Source: Clostridium yunnanense
GTDB lineage: Bacteria > Bacillota > Clostridia > Clostridiales > Clostridiaceae
DNA length: 64,000 nt
Assembly (NCBI RefSeq): GCF_016595795.1
Contig: NZ_JAENHN010000065.1
Span: 1 to 64,000 of the forward strand
Direction of reading: 5' to 3'
A model generated the notes under the pieces. That model ran no database searches and was not told the origin of the DNA. It saw only the letters and a list, made by a program, of their open reading frames with translations. This document shows, in pieces, positions 26,641-35,880 of the stretch; position 1 is the first letter of the stretch; every line of letters begins with the position of its first letter. The translations under genes and the position numbers were made by a program.

Positions 26641-27037
26641 ATCAAGATATTTAAACAAAAAAATATTTTTAAGAAAAACATTGTAAATGTAATATTGTTG
26701 GTATTACTATATTAACTGTGAGTATAAATAATATTCTGAATTTTACTGGAGAAAACAAATACTTAAACCAGGATAGTATAATACTAGAAAATTCTAAAGC
26801 TTAATCATAACTGTACATATTTTAAATATACGGTTCCAACTTTAACTATTAATTTATACATGAAAAACATCCCCAGAAGTCACGGTTTCAAACAAGTATA
26901 ACTTAAGTTTCGACACAGGAACCTTTTAAAAAAGGATGAAGTGAAATATTAGGGATATATATTTATACAAAGTTAATAACTGAATCTTTATATAAAAATA
27001 AGGCAATAATAATTACATAGAAATGGAGGTGGTATGC
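26641..27037. other. Divergent intergenic region
   Basis: This AT-rich DNA lies between the leftward ECF gene and the rightward HD gene and presumably holds both promoters. A TTTCGACA (Spo0A-box-like on the minus strand, near 26912) and a small CCTTTTAAAAAAGG hairpin are visible. Nothing else is recognisable. Confidence 0.3.
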
Positions 27038-27715
27038 TTGTCTAATTTAGAAACATTTAATGATATAGAATCACATTTATTGTCTGATGATAGACCATCA
27101 GAATATTTAAACAAGCTAAAAAAGGATGGTGTTTTGCGCAAAAGACCATTTGATATAATAGGTGGTTTAGAAAGTATTGAGCAAGAAAAGAAGTTTCATC
27201 CAGAAGGAAACGTATGGAATCATACGATGATGGTAGTAGATCAAGCTGCATTGAGGAGAGAAATCAGTGAAGATAAAAGAAGCTTTATGTGGGCAGCATT
27301 ACTTCACGATGTTGGAAAGATAAAAACAACTGTAAAAAGAAATGGAAGATGGACAGCTTATAACCATGATTCAGTGGGAGCTGAAATGGTTAGGCGTTTC
27401 TTAAGAGATTTTTCAGAAGATGAGGAGTTCAATGACTCAGTAATTGGTCTTGTAAGATGGCATATGCAAAACCTTTATGTAAACAAAAGACTTCCATTTG
27501 CCGAGATATCAACTATGGTAGAAGACTGCTCAGTTCACGAAATTACGCTTTTATCCTTATGTGACAGATTAGCTAGAGGTGATATGAAACCAAATGAAAT
27601 ATACGAAATAGCTGAAAAACTTGAGAAATTTGTAGACACCATAGCTTCTACAACAGGAGAAGACTATAGTAGTATTAAAGAAGAAATATTAGATAAAGAG
27701 ATCCAGCATGTTTAA
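27038..27715 (+). CDS. HD-domain phosphohydrolase
   Basis: The 225-residue protein has an HD metal-binding domain: the first His in WNHTMMVVDQA, the HD pair in ALLHDVGKIKTT, and later His residues in NHDSVGAEMVRRFL and VRWHMQN. The domain matches those of CCA-adding-enzyme-associated HD proteins and HDIG phosphohydrolases. The start is taken as TTG (27038), because GGAGGTGG lies just upstream and overlaps the in-frame ATG at 27023. Substrate unknown; nucleotide or RNA-end phosphates are the family range. It is a single gene with its own terminator. Confidence 0.82.
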   Translation: MSNLETFNDIESHLLSDDRPSEYLNKLKKDGVLRKRPFDIIGGLESIEQEKKFHPEGNVWNHTMMVVDQAALRREISEDKRSFMWAALLHDVGKIKTTVKRNGRWTAYNHDSVGAEMVRRFLRDFSEDEEFNDSVIGLVRWHMQNLYVNKRLPFAEISTMVEDCSVHEITLLSLCDRLARGDMKPNEIYEIAEKLEKFVDTIASTTGEDYSSIKEEILDKEIQHV

Positions 27716-27741
27716 TCACAATAACATAATAGTAATAAAAT

Positions 27742-27775
27742 GGTTTATTCTAGTTCCATAGGATAGACCTTTTTG
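27742..27775 (+). terminator. Terminator after the HD-domain gene
   Basis: GGTtTATtCT pairs with AGgATAgACC around a short loop, followed by TTTTTGTTTT. Confidence 0.7.
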
Positions 27776-27781
27776 TTTTAC

Positions 27782-28184
27782 AATAAATGCGAAAGTAGGT
27801 AATGTATTGCATTTTGTTGCTGCATGATTTACAATATAAATATATAGTAGTTACACTAAAAACTTTAGCTAACAAATATAATACGATATTTAAGATTCAA
27901 AACTTTTCTAATTTAAATTTCAAAAATAAAAGTCTAAACAATATCTCAGAAAATCAACTAAAATTGCAAAATCTCAAATTCTAAAACAAATTTCATTAAA
28001 ACAAACCAAATAAATTTTCAGTTATGAACTAGCAAGATTTTTAGGTAGTTCAAATAATAAGGATCTAAAATAATATATGTATTTAGAAAACATTATATCT
28101 AAGTTCCACTAAGCTCTTGAACTATTGATTTTTTACAGTGTAAATGCTATATAAAAATTAAAGAAAGAAGGGTTTGAAAGTTTT
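27782..28184 (+). other. Non-coding region before the GH16 gene
   Basis: This AT-rich DNA contains a low-complexity 60-codon ORF (27802-27984) that I do not accept as a gene. TTTTTTACAGTGTAAA near 28130 resembles an E-repeat end. The promoter of the secreted glycosidase should be here but is not evident. Confidence 0.3.
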
Positions 28185-29849
28185 ATGTTTAAAAAAAAGA
28201 ATACGGATAGTAAAAAACGTCTTGGATTTTTATCTATAGCTTTAGTAGCAGCTTTGACTATTACTCAAGTAGTATCTTATGGAAAAAGTGTTAGTGCGGC
28301 AACAAGAAACATAGCTACAGGTAAAAGTATTACAGCTAGTGATACCTTGTCGGCATCCGCTTCACTTATAACGGACGGTGATGTAAACAGTAACAATTTA
28401 GTAGGGGTAACACAGAACCTCCAATGGATACAAATCGACTTAGGACAAGCGTACAATATAAATAAGATAAACCTTTGGCATTATTTTGCTGATGGTAGAA
28501 CATACCATGATGTAATTGCAAGAGTATCAAATGACCCTAGCTTTAGCAGTGGGGTGACAACAGTATTCAATAATGATAATAATAATAGTGCTGGTCTTGG
28601 CACAGGAAATGATGCTGAATATGCAGAAACTTCTGCAGGAAAGGCAATAAATTTCTCAGCTATAAGTGCAAGATACGTAAGGTTATATTCAAATGGAAGT
28701 AGTGCTAATATATATAATCACTATGTAGAAGTACAGATTTGGACATCAGATGAACCAGAACAAGCAGTTTTATATCAAGATATCAATTATGGTGGAACTT
28801 CAATAGGACTACCTGTAGGAAATTATACACTTTCACAGCTAAATGCTGCGGGAATACCAGACAATTGGATGTCGTCGTTAAAGGTGCCAGCTGGATGGAC
28901 TGTTGAAGCTTATGCAGATGATAACTTCTTAGGGACTAAGTGGACATTCACTACAAGTTCTACTTGGATTGGTACAGATGCCAATGATAAGATGTCTTCA
29001 GTAAAGATATATAAAGGTACACCAACACCGCTTCCTACATCTAATATTATGTTTGATGACTTTAATTACAATAGCTCAAGTGACGGAAACTTAGCAACTC
29101 ATGGCTGGACTTTAAGAAATGAAGTAGCTGGACCAGGTCCAAGTGGCTGTAAGTTTTCACCTAGCAACATTTCCTTCCTTGCTGATTCTCAAAATTCTTC
29201 TAATAAGCTAATGAGACTTACAGCAAGTACTAATGGTACAGGTGCAGGAACAAGCCAAGCTGAGATCTATACTACTAACAGAAAGTATAACAGAGGTACT
29301 TATGCTGCAAGAGTAAGGTTTACAGATACACCTATTTCAGGAACTGATGGTGCTGAAATTAATGAAACCTTCTTCGCAATCTCTCCTTTAGAAGGATATA
29401 GAGATCCGAGTTATAGTGAGTTAGACTTTGAATATTTAGCAAATGGAGGATGGGGAGAAGGTCAAGGTATATGGACAACTTCATGGCATACCTATACTGC
29501 AGATCCTTGGTATAAGGACGGTAGTTCTAAATTTGGAGCAGGTTCATATGCAGGTTGGCATAACTTAGTTATGAATGTTGCTAGCGATGGTACTACAACT
29601 TATTTTATAGATGGAAGGCAATTTGCACAAGATACTCCATACTTTGGGCCAAGAAAGTTAATGAGTATCAACTTTAATCTATGGTTCATAACAGGAGAAG
29701 GAGAAAATCCACTTTTAGCAAGTACTTATGTACAGGATGTAGACTGGGTTTATCATGCAAAAGATACGGTGCTTTCACCTTCACAGGTTGATTCAGCAGT
29801 ACAAAATATGAAAGCAAGTGGAATTAATTTTACGGATACAGTTAAATAG
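28185..29849 (+). CDS. Secreted GH16-like glycoside hydrolase with CBM32 and crystallin-type domains
   Basis: This is a 554-residue secreted protein. A signal peptide covers about 1-39 (hydrophobic IALVAALTITQVV, then SVSAA). An F5/8-type-C discoidin (CBM32-like) domain covers about 40-187 (QWIQIDLGQAYNINKINLWHY). A beta/gamma-crystallin-like domain covers about 190-285 (VLYQDINYGGTSIGLPVG). The C-terminal domain (about 290-540) has a GH16 fold. The GH16 catalytic signature is present as Glu412-Leu-Asp414-Phe-Glu416-Tyr, so activity on a beta-glucan-type or galactan polymer is expected. The substrate is not deducible. No cohesin, dockerin or SLH domain is seen, so the enzyme is probably released. 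Single gene. Confidence 0.85.
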   Translation: MFKKKNTDSKKRLGFLSIALVAALTITQVVSYGKSVSAATRNIATGKSITASDTLSASASLITDGDVNSNNLVGVTQNLQWIQIDLGQAYNINKINLWHYFADGRTYHDVIARVSNDPSFSSGVTTVFNNDNNNSAGLGTGNDAEYAETSAGKAINFSAISARYVRLYSNGSSANIYNHYVEVQIWTSDEPEQAVLYQDINYGGTSIGLPVGNYTLSQLNAAGIPDNWMSSLKVPAGWTVEAYADDNFLGTKWTFTTSSTWIGTDANDKMSSVKIYKGTPTPLPTSNIMFDDFNYNSSSDGNLATHGWTLRNEVAGPGPSGCKFSPSNISFLADSQNSSNKLMRLTASTNGTGAGTSQAEIYTTNRKYNRGTYAARVRFTDTPISGTDGAEINETFFAISPLEGYRDPSYSELDFEYLANGGWGEGQGIWTTSWHTYTADPWYKDGSSKFGAGSYAGWHNLVMNVASDGTTTYFIDGRQFAQDTPYFGPRKLMSINFNLWFITGEGENPLLASTYVQDVDWVYHAKDTVLSPSQVDSAVQNMKASGINFTDTVK

Positions 29850-29883
29850 AAGTGGAATTTGTTGTAAAAGATATTTGTAATAT

Positions 29884-29913
29884 AAGGGATGGAGCTGAGG
29901 CTTCATCCTTTTT
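29884..29913 (+). terminator. Terminator after the GH16 gene
   Basis: AAGGgATGgAGC pairs with GGCTtCATcCTT, followed by TTTTG. Confidence 0.75.
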
Positions 29914-30119
29914 GCTATATAGGAATAGAGCATGGAAGCAAAAAAGTATTAGTGATAGTAATTGCTATGAAATCACAGGTAAAATCAATAATTAAGATAA
30001 AATTAAGATAATTTTAATTTACTTTTTATTAAATCATAGTAAGATGTATATATGAAGATATGTGTTTTTGTAATTTATTAAAAAGACTGACAAGGCAGAC
30101 TATATAAGAGGAGGAGTTT

Positions 30120-30821
30120 ATGAACAAACTAATAAGCTCATGGAAGAAGAACAAAGGAATAATTCTTCTAATACTTTCTATTTTAGTTTTGATTTTATTA
30201 TTTATCATATTTAAAAAAGATATACACAACATGATTGAAGTACTAAAGAATAATGAAAGGTTTAAAAGATATTTGCTTTCCTTTGGACCACTAGCTCCAA
30301 TAGTTTATACGCTTCTTCAATTTCTGCAAGTAGTAATATTCTTTATCCCAGGAGAAGTATTTCAAACTGCTGGGGGGTACGTGTTTGGAACAATAGAAGC
30401 TACAATATTATCAATAGTAGGAATAAACTTAGGATCAATAATATTATTTAATCTTACAAAAAAATATGGGACTAGATTTGTAGAGAAGGTAGTGCCAGAT
30501 GTAGCAATAAAGCCTTTTGAAAGGCTTATGAACTCAGATAGGTTAAATCTTGTGGTTTTTCTAATATATATAATGCCAGGAATACCGAAAGACAGCTCTA
30601 TATTTTTATGTGGTCTATCGAGGATTACGTTAATAGATTTTTTGATATATTCAACCTTAGGAAGATTACCAATGCTAATTCTTTCAAGTTATTACGGAGC
30701 AAATATAGCGATTGGAAATAAGCTTGTGATTTATATAGGAACAACTATATTTATAATGTTGATTGTAATTGGGTTAGTATTTAAAGATAGGTTATTTAAG
30801 AGATTAGAAAAAGTAGGCTAG
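30120..30821 (+). CDS. TVP38/TMEM64-family (VTT-domain) membrane protein
   Basis: This 233-residue integral membrane protein has an N-terminal membrane helix (about 14-33), then a VTT/SNARE-associated domain: FIPGEVFQTAGGYVFG (about 75-90) and IMPGIPKDSSIFLCGLS (about 150-166) are the two re-entrant proline motifs of the DedA/TVP38 superfamily. A C-terminal helix follows. Members are linked to lipid scrambling and undecaprenyl-phosphate recycling, but the role of this branch is unsettled. AGGAGG precedes the ATG. Single gene with its own terminator. Confidence 0.85.
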   Translation: MNKLISSWKKNKGIILLILSILVLILLFIIFKKDIHNMIEVLKNNERFKRYLLSFGPLAPIVYTLLQFLQVVIFFIPGEVFQTAGGYVFGTIEATILSIVGINLGSIILFNLTKKYGTRFVEKVVPDVAIKPFERLMNSDRLNLVVFLIYIMPGIPKDSSIFLCGLSRITLIDFLIYSTLGRLPMLILSSYYGANIAIGNKLVIYIGTTIFIMLIVIGLVFKDRLFKRLEKVG

Positions 30822-30864
30822 TTTGAAAAGTAGATATAAATGAATTTAAATAATCAGAATAGTT

Positions 30865-30902
30865 CAGTGATATATTTTTAAGTATATCACTGATTTTTTT
30901 AA
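30865..30902 (+). terminator. Terminator after the VTT-domain gene
   Basis: A perfect 10-bp stem, CAGTGATATA/TATATCACTG, is followed by a T8 tract. Confidence 0.9.
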
Positions 30903-30934
30903 TATTTGATATAAATTGGTTAAAAACTAGTGTC

Positions 30935-30969
30935 TGTTAAAGAACATTGTTGAAATTTAATGGTTATAG
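30935..30969. repeat. Solo left end of the F-family MITE-like element
   Basis: TGTTAAAGAACATTGTTGAA continues into ATTTAATGGTTATAG. It matches the left terminal repeat of the element at 12949 and, inverted, the right end at 46227. No right end follows; a U-family repeat begins at its last bases. Confidence 0.65.
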
Positions 30970-31068
30970 ATGTACCGCTTCATATTAAAACTTATTATTT
31001 TTAAATTCTCTCACCAGAACCCGTGAGAGTTTTAAAAATAGGTTTCGGATTGAAGTGGTACATCTATA
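30965..31068. repeat. U-family palindromic repeat, copy 5
   Basis: TATAGATGTACCGCTTC pairs with GAAGTGGTACATCTATA. An inner CTCTCACcagaacccGTGAGAG hairpin has the same position as in the copy at 13664. The whole 104-bp unit is a nested foldback. Confidence 0.8.
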
Positions 31069-31333
31069 GCAATCCTAAAGTATAATGATATTAAGTAAAA
31101 AATCAATATAAAATCAATTTATTGTTGAAAAAAAGTGAATAATCCTGTAAAATATTATATTTGATGATTATAAATAAAAGATGTTTGTAATTTTACATAT
31201 ATGGTAAATTGTATAACGCGAGATTTACACATAATATTTATATTTAGATAAAATTATGAAGACTTTTATAACTTTATAATTTCTGTAGTTAAAAATACAG
31301 CTATGAAAATTACTATACTGAGAGGGTGATAAA
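31069..31333 (+). promoter_or_regulatory. Upstream region of the cysteine desulfurase-thiI operon
   Basis: AT-rich DNA without ORF or recognisable riboswitch. The ribosome binding site GAGAGGGTG is 5 nt before the ATG. I cannot assign the promoter. Confidence 0.3.
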
Positions 31334-32479
31334 ATGGAGGTGTATTTTGACAATAGTGCAACCACCAGACCTACTGAAGAAGTTATTGAAGCAGTGAGCA
31401 ATGGAATGAGGGAATTCTACGGCAATCCTTCATCATTACATAAAATGGGTATAAAATGCGACAGAGAACTTTTAAGCTCTAGAGAAAAGTTATCAAACCT
31501 AATTAACTGTATAAAGGAAGAAATATATTTTACTTCTGGCGGAAGCGAAAGTAATAATATGATAATAAAAGGTATAACTAAGCCAGGAAATCATGTTATA
31601 ATATCAAGTTTTGAACATCCAAGTGTTTTGAGTACTTGTAAAGAACTTGAGGAACATGGAGTGAAAGTTACATACTTAGATGTTAACAGTGTAGGTCAAA
31701 TTGACATAGAGCAGTTAGAAGAAAGTATATGCAAGGATACTGTTTTAGTATCTATAATGCATGTAAATAATGAAATTGGAGCAATACAAGATCTTGAAAG
31801 GATAGGCAATCTTATTAAAGAAAGAAGTCAAAGAGCTAAGTTTCATGTTGATGCAGTGCAGAGTTTCGGAAAGTTTAAAATAGATGTGAAAAAGTGTAAG
31901 ATCGATATGCTTTCAGTAAGTGCACATAAGATTCATGGACCTAAAGGAATTGGATTTTGCTATATAAGAAAGGGTCTTTCAGTTGCACCTCTTATTAGTG
32001 GGGGTGGACAAGAAAAAGGCTTTAGATCTGGAACGGAAAATTTACCATCAGTTTTAGGAATGGTAAAGGCTGCTGAAGAAATTTCAAAGAATCTAGATAG
32101 TAATTTTAATAAGGTTACAGAATTAAAGAGATATTTTATAGATAAATTACAAAATATAAAGGATATAAAAATAAATAGTTCTTTAGATGAAAAAATTTCA
32201 CCATATGTTTTAAATGTTTCATTCATAGGAGTAAGAGCCGAAGTTCTTCTTCACCTGCTTGAAGAGAAAGATATATATGTTTCAACTGGTTCGGCTTGCT
32301 CTTCAAGACATATAAATACCAAAGGAAGCCATGTATTGAATGCAATAGGGTTAACTGAAAAAGAGATAACTGGAGCAATCAGGTTTAGCTTCTCAAGCTT
32401 TAATACCATTGAAGAGGTTGATTACGTAATAGAAGTTTTAAGAAATTCACTAACTTTTTTAAGGAGAGTAAAGATATGA
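31334..32479 (+). CDS. Cysteine desulfurase paired with ThiI (NifZ/IscS-type)
   Basis: This 381-residue PLP enzyme mobilises sulfur from cysteine. The PLP lysine is Lys199 (SVSAHKIHGPKGIG) and the persulfide cysteine is Cys322 (STGSACSSRH). SGGSESNN, HVDAVQSFGK and SGGGQEKGFRSGTEN are family motifs. It overlaps thiI by 4 bp, an arrangement like the B. subtilis nifZ-thiI pair. It is therefore most likely dedicated to sulfur donation for 4-thiouridine in tRNA (and possibly thiamine) rather than general Fe-S assembly; no iscU or suf gene is nearby. Confidence 0.9.
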   Translation: MEVYFDNSATTRPTEEVIEAVSNGMREFYGNPSSLHKMGIKCDRELLSSREKLSNLINCIKEEIYFTSGGSESNNMIIKGITKPGNHVIISSFEHPSVLSTCKELEEHGVKVTYLDVNSVGQIDIEQLEESICKDTVLVSIMHVNNEIGAIQDLERIGNLIKERSQRAKFHVDAVQSFGKFKIDVKKCKIDMLSVSAHKIHGPKGIGFCYIRKGLSVAPLISGGGQEKGFRSGTENLPSVLGMVKAAEEISKNLDSNFNKVTELKRYFIDKLQNIKDIKINSSLDEKISPYVLNVSFIGVRAEVLLHLLEEKDIYVSTGSACSSRHINTKGSHVLNAIGLTEKEITGAIRFSFSSFNTIEEVDYVIEVLRNSLTFLRRVKI

Positions 32480-33630
32480 AAAAATTAATTCTTGTAAAAT
32501 ATGCCCCTGAGATATTTCTTAAGGGTTTAAACAGAGGTAAGTTTGAAAGAAGACTTAAAGAGAACATAAAGAAGAAATTGGTTGGACTAGATTTCGAGAT
32601 AGTTGAAGACCAAGGTAGATGGTTCATAAAGTGTGAAGATCTTGAAGAAGCTTGTAAAAGATCAAAAAGTGTATTTGGAGTTATGGAAATCTGTGTAGTA
32701 ACTCAAGTTGAAAGAGAGCTTGATGCTATAAAAGCCTTAGCACTTGAAAAGGTTAAGGAAAGCGGAGCAGAAACTTTTAAAGTAGAAACGAACAGAGCAG
32801 ATAAAAAATTTCCATTTAACTCTATGGAAACTTCTAGAGGAGTAGGTGGATACGTACTTAGCAAGCATGAGACTGTTTCGGTTGATATACATAAACCTCA
32901 ATGCACTCTAAAGATTGAAATAAGAGAAAAGAATGCATATGTTTATACAAACAAAGATAAGATAAAGGGTGCTGGTGGACTACCATATGGAATGAATGGA
33001 AGCACAATGCTTATGCTTTCAGGAGGTATAGACTCTCCAGTTGCTGGATACCTTATGGCAAGAAGAGGTGTAGAACTTAGTTGTGTATACTATCATTCAC
33101 ATCCATACACATCAGAGAGAGCAAAGGATAAAGTTAAAGACCTTGCAAAGATATTAGCTCAATATACTGAAAAGGTTAGACTGTATGTAGTTCCTTTTAC
33201 TGATATACAAATGGCTATAATGGAAAAGTGCAGAGAAGATGAGCTTACCATCATAATGAGAAGATTTATGATGAGAGTTGCTTGTAAGCTTGCAGAAATA
33301 AAAGGAGTACAATCAGTTTCTAGTGGAGAAAGCATAGGGCAAGTTGCATCACAAACTATGGAAGGTTTAATGGTTAGTAATGATGTTGCTGATAGACCAG
33401 TATTTAGACCACTAGTTGCAATGGATAAGGAAGATATAATAGAAATAGCAAACAACATAGGTACTTTTGAAACTTCAATACTACCATATGAAGATTGCTG
33501 TACAATATTTGTTCCAAAACATCCTAAGACAAAACCAAGAGTAGATGTTACAAGAAAATCAGAAAGTGTTCTAGCAATAGATGAACTTGTTGATAAAGCT
33601 ATAGAAAATATTGAAACTTACACTTTTTAA
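32476..33630 (+). CDS. thiI: tRNA 4-thiouridine sulfurtransferase
   Basis: This 384-residue enzyme has an N-terminal ferredoxin-like/THUMP region (about 1-165) and a PP-loop ATPase domain with SGGIDSPVAGYLMARRG (from 182). It adenylates tRNA U8 and inserts sulfur. It ends soon after the DCCTIFVPKHPKT segment and lacks the C-terminal rhodanese domain of the E. coli enzyme, as is usual in Gram-positive bacteria where a dedicated desulfurase partner is present, and such a partner is the overlapping upstream gene. A strong terminator follows. Confidence 0.94.
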   Translation: MKKLILVKYAPEIFLKGLNRGKFERRLKENIKKKLVGLDFEIVEDQGRWFIKCEDLEEACKRSKSVFGVMEICVVTQVERELDAIKALALEKVKESGAETFKVETNRADKKFPFNSMETSRGVGGYVLSKHETVSVDIHKPQCTLKIEIREKNAYVYTNKDKIKGAGGLPYGMNGSTMLMLSGGIDSPVAGYLMARRGVELSCVYYHSHPYTSERAKDKVKDLAKILAQYTEKVRLYVVPFTDIQMAIMEKCREDELTIIMRRFMMRVACKLAEIKGVQSVSSGESIGQVASQTMEGLMVSNDVADRPVFRPLVAMDKEDIIEIANNIGTFETSILPYEDCCTIFVPKHPKTKPRVDVTRKSESVLAIDELVDKAIENIETYTF

Positions 33631-33639
33631 AGATGAAAT

Positions 33640-33682
33640 AGGAGATAAAGATATAGATTGATTATATCTTTATCTCTTTTTG
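33640..33682 (+). terminator. Terminator after thiI
   Basis: A 14-bp perfect stem, GAGATAAAGATATA/TATATCTTTATCTC, is followed by TTTTTGTTTT. Confidence 0.88.
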
Positions 33683-33934
33683 TTTTACAGTAAAAGTAGT
33701 TAGACGGAAAAATAACGCTTTTCAAAATAGAAAAAAAGGCTTAGATAATCAGGTGATGTCTAAGTGGGAAAAGCTTTGGAGAATGTAAAATAAAATTTTA
33801 TAAAAATGAGTCTATGATAAGATTTTATAGTATATAAATCTAATTAGAGGCGCATTTTTTTACTTTAAAGATATATATTATGAATACTTTTACATTAATT
33901 AAAAAATGACCTTTTTAAAAGATTTATTATGTGT
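33683..33934 (+). other. Non-coding region before the GH13 cluster
   Basis: AT-rich, no gene seen. Its first bases (TTTTACAGTAAAAG) are a weak E-end-like match. Confidence 0.3.
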
Positions 33935-33964
33935 TAGAATAGTTGTGAAACCGTATGCACAACT
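33935..33964 (+). promoter_or_regulatory. LacI/CcpA-type operator and -10 before the first alpha-glucosidase gene
   Basis: TAGAAT (33935-33940) could be a -10 hexamer. Directly after it lies an inverted repeat, GTTGTG-N10-CACAAC (33942-33963), with a central CG, the hallmark of LacI-family operators. Its core TGAAACCGTATGCA (33946-33959) matches the CcpA cre consensus at 12 of 14 positions. Placement at the start site suggests repression, by CcpA or by a dedicated maltose-type regulator encoded elsewhere. Confidence 0.6.
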
Positions 33965-33992
33965 TTTAAATTTTATATAGAGGTGATAATAG

Positions 33993-35663
33993 ATGGAGAG
34001 AAAATGGTGGAAAGAAGGAGTTGTTTATCAACTTTACCCAAGAAGCTTTAAGGATTCTAATGGAGATGGAATAGGTGATTTAAGAGGTGTTATAGAAAAA
34101 TTAGATTATCTTAAAGAATTAGGTATTAATATAATGTGGCTTAATCCTGTATATAAGTCTCCAAATGATGATATGGGATATGACATTAGTGATTATAGAG
34201 ATATAATGGACGAGTTTGGTACAATGGAGGACTTTAAGGAATTACTTAAAGGGCTTCATGAGAGAGGCATAAAACTTGTAATGGATCTTGTTGTAAATCA
34301 CTCATCAGATGAGCATAAATGGTTTGCAGAAAGTAGAAGTTCAAAAGACTCTAAATATAGAGATTATTATATATGGGGAAAAGGTAAGAATGGACAGCCT
34401 CCTAATAATTGGGGATCATGCTTTAGCGGAAGTGCTTGGCAATATGATGAAACAACAGAAGAGTATTATCTTCATTTATTCTCAAAGAAGCAGCCAGATT
34501 TAAACTGGGAAAATCCAGAGGTTAGAAAAGAAGTTTATGATATGATGAAGTATTGGTTTGAGATGGGAGTAGACGGATTTAGAATGGATGTAATCAACTT
34601 TATCTCTAAGGTACCAGGGCTTCCAGATGGACCTAAGGGTGAGGGGGATTTATATGGTAACTTTGCGCCCTATTCTATGAATGGACCTAGAATTCATGAA
34701 TTTATGCAAGAGATGTATAAAGAAGTCCTAAGTAAATATGACGTAATGACAGTAGGTGAATGCCCAGGAGTTTCACCTGAGCTTGCAAAGGATTATGTTG
34801 GTAAAGATAGAAATGAACTTAATATGATATTCCAGTTCGAGCTTATGGATATAGGAAAAGGTAGGACTAAGTGGGAAGAGAAACCTTGGACGCTTGGTGA
34901 GTTTAAAGAAATAATGAGTAAATGGCAAGAAGAACTGAGTGATGATGGATGGAACTCACTATACTTAAATAACCATGATCAGCCTAGAATGGTATCAAGA
35001 TTTGGAAATGATAAAGAGTATAGAGTGGAATCTGCTAAGATGCTTGCTACAATGCTTCATACAATGCATGGAACTCCTTATATATATCAAGGCGAAGAAA
35101 TAGGAATGACCAATGTCAAATATGAAACTGTTAATGAATACAAGGATTTAGAGATTTTAAATGCCTATAAGGAACTGGTTGAAGGAGGTCTTATGAAAGT
35201 GGAAGACTTTATGGCTGGTGTTTATAGAATGGGAAGGGATAATGCTAGAACTCCTATACAGTGGGATAGCACCTTAAATGGTGGATTTTCTAATGGAACT
35301 CCATGGCTTAAAGTAAATCCTAACTATACAGAAATAAACGTTGAAGAGGCTTTAAAAGATAATAATTCGATTTTCTATTATTACAAGAGATTAATTGAGC
35401 TAAGAAAAGAAAATGAAATCATAGTATATGGAACTTTCAAGGAATATTATAAGGAAAGTGAAAGTTTATACTGTTATACAAGGCAATTAGAAAATGAAAA
35501 GCTTTTAGTAGTACTTAACTTTTTTGAAGAGGAAGTAGAGTTCATAGTTCCAGAAGAATTAAGAAGTTTAACAAGAAATATTTTGATTTCAAATTATGAT
35601 AATGTACCAAAAGAGGATCATATTAAACTTAGACCTTACGAGGCTATAGTATATAAATTATAG
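33993..35663 (+). CDS. GH13 oligo-1,6-glucosidase-like alpha-glucosidase
   Basis: This 556-residue cytoplasmic GH13 enzyme has no signal peptide. It begins with WWKEGVVYQLYPRSF, and the catalytic triad is readable as Asp199 (GFRMDVINF), Glu256 (TVGECPG) and Asp329 (NNHDQPR). The residue after the nucleophile is Val, which in GH13_31 enzymes goes with alpha-1,6 specificity (isomaltose, isomalto-oligosaccharides). It is the first of three GH13 genes and follows a LacI/CcpA-type operator. It could also be called a dextran glucosidase. No sugar transporter gene is adjacent, so uptake is encoded elsewhere. Confidence 0.88.
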   Translation: MERKWWKEGVVYQLYPRSFKDSNGDGIGDLRGVIEKLDYLKELGINIMWLNPVYKSPNDDMGYDISDYRDIMDEFGTMEDFKELLKGLHERGIKLVMDLVVNHSSDEHKWFAESRSSKDSKYRDYYIWGKGKNGQPPNNWGSCFSGSAWQYDETTEEYYLHLFSKKQPDLNWENPEVRKEVYDMMKYWFEMGVDGFRMDVINFISKVPGLPDGPKGEGDLYGNFAPYSMNGPRIHEFMQEMYKEVLSKYDVMTVGECPGVSPELAKDYVGKDRNELNMIFQFELMDIGKGRTKWEEKPWTLGEFKEIMSKWQEELSDDGWNSLYLNNHDQPRMVSRFGNDKEYRVESAKMLATMLHTMHGTPYIYQGEEIGMTNVKYETVNEYKDLEILNAYKELVEGGLMKVEDFMAGVYRMGRDNARTPIQWDSTLNGGFSNGTPWLKVNPNYTEINVEEALKDNNSIFYYYKRLIELRKENEIIVYGTFKEYYKESESLYCYTRQLENEKLLVVLNFFEEEVEFIVPEELRSLTRNILISNYDNVPKEDHIKLRPYEAIVYKL

Positions 35664-35688
35664 AATTAAGTAATATGCTTTTGCTATA

Positions 35689-35790
35689 TAGAGATGCATC
35701 ACTTCGTAAAAAACTTATTGTTTTTATATTCTCTCAACATAATCTGTGAGAGTTTTAAAATAGATGTTGGGTAGAAGTGGTGCCTCTTTA
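35689..35790. repeat. U-family palindromic repeat, copy 6 (diverged)
   Basis: AGAGATGCATCACTTC pairs imperfectly with GAAGTGGTGCCTCT. The inner CTCTCAacataatctGTGAGAG hairpin is conserved with copies 4 and 5. It lies between two GH13 genes, and any read-through transcript would carry it. Confidence 0.7.
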
Positions 35791-35880
35791 AACCTACACA
35801 TTTAAATGGTTTTGTAAGGATATAGTGTTAACTAATTTTAAACATTTACATTAATAGAATAAAATCCAGGAGGGGTTATT

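Noticed and set aside
27802-27984. 60-codon ORF before the GH16 gene
   Set aside because: Low-complexity Asn/Lys/Leu content, no ribosome binding site, and AT-rich intergenic character.
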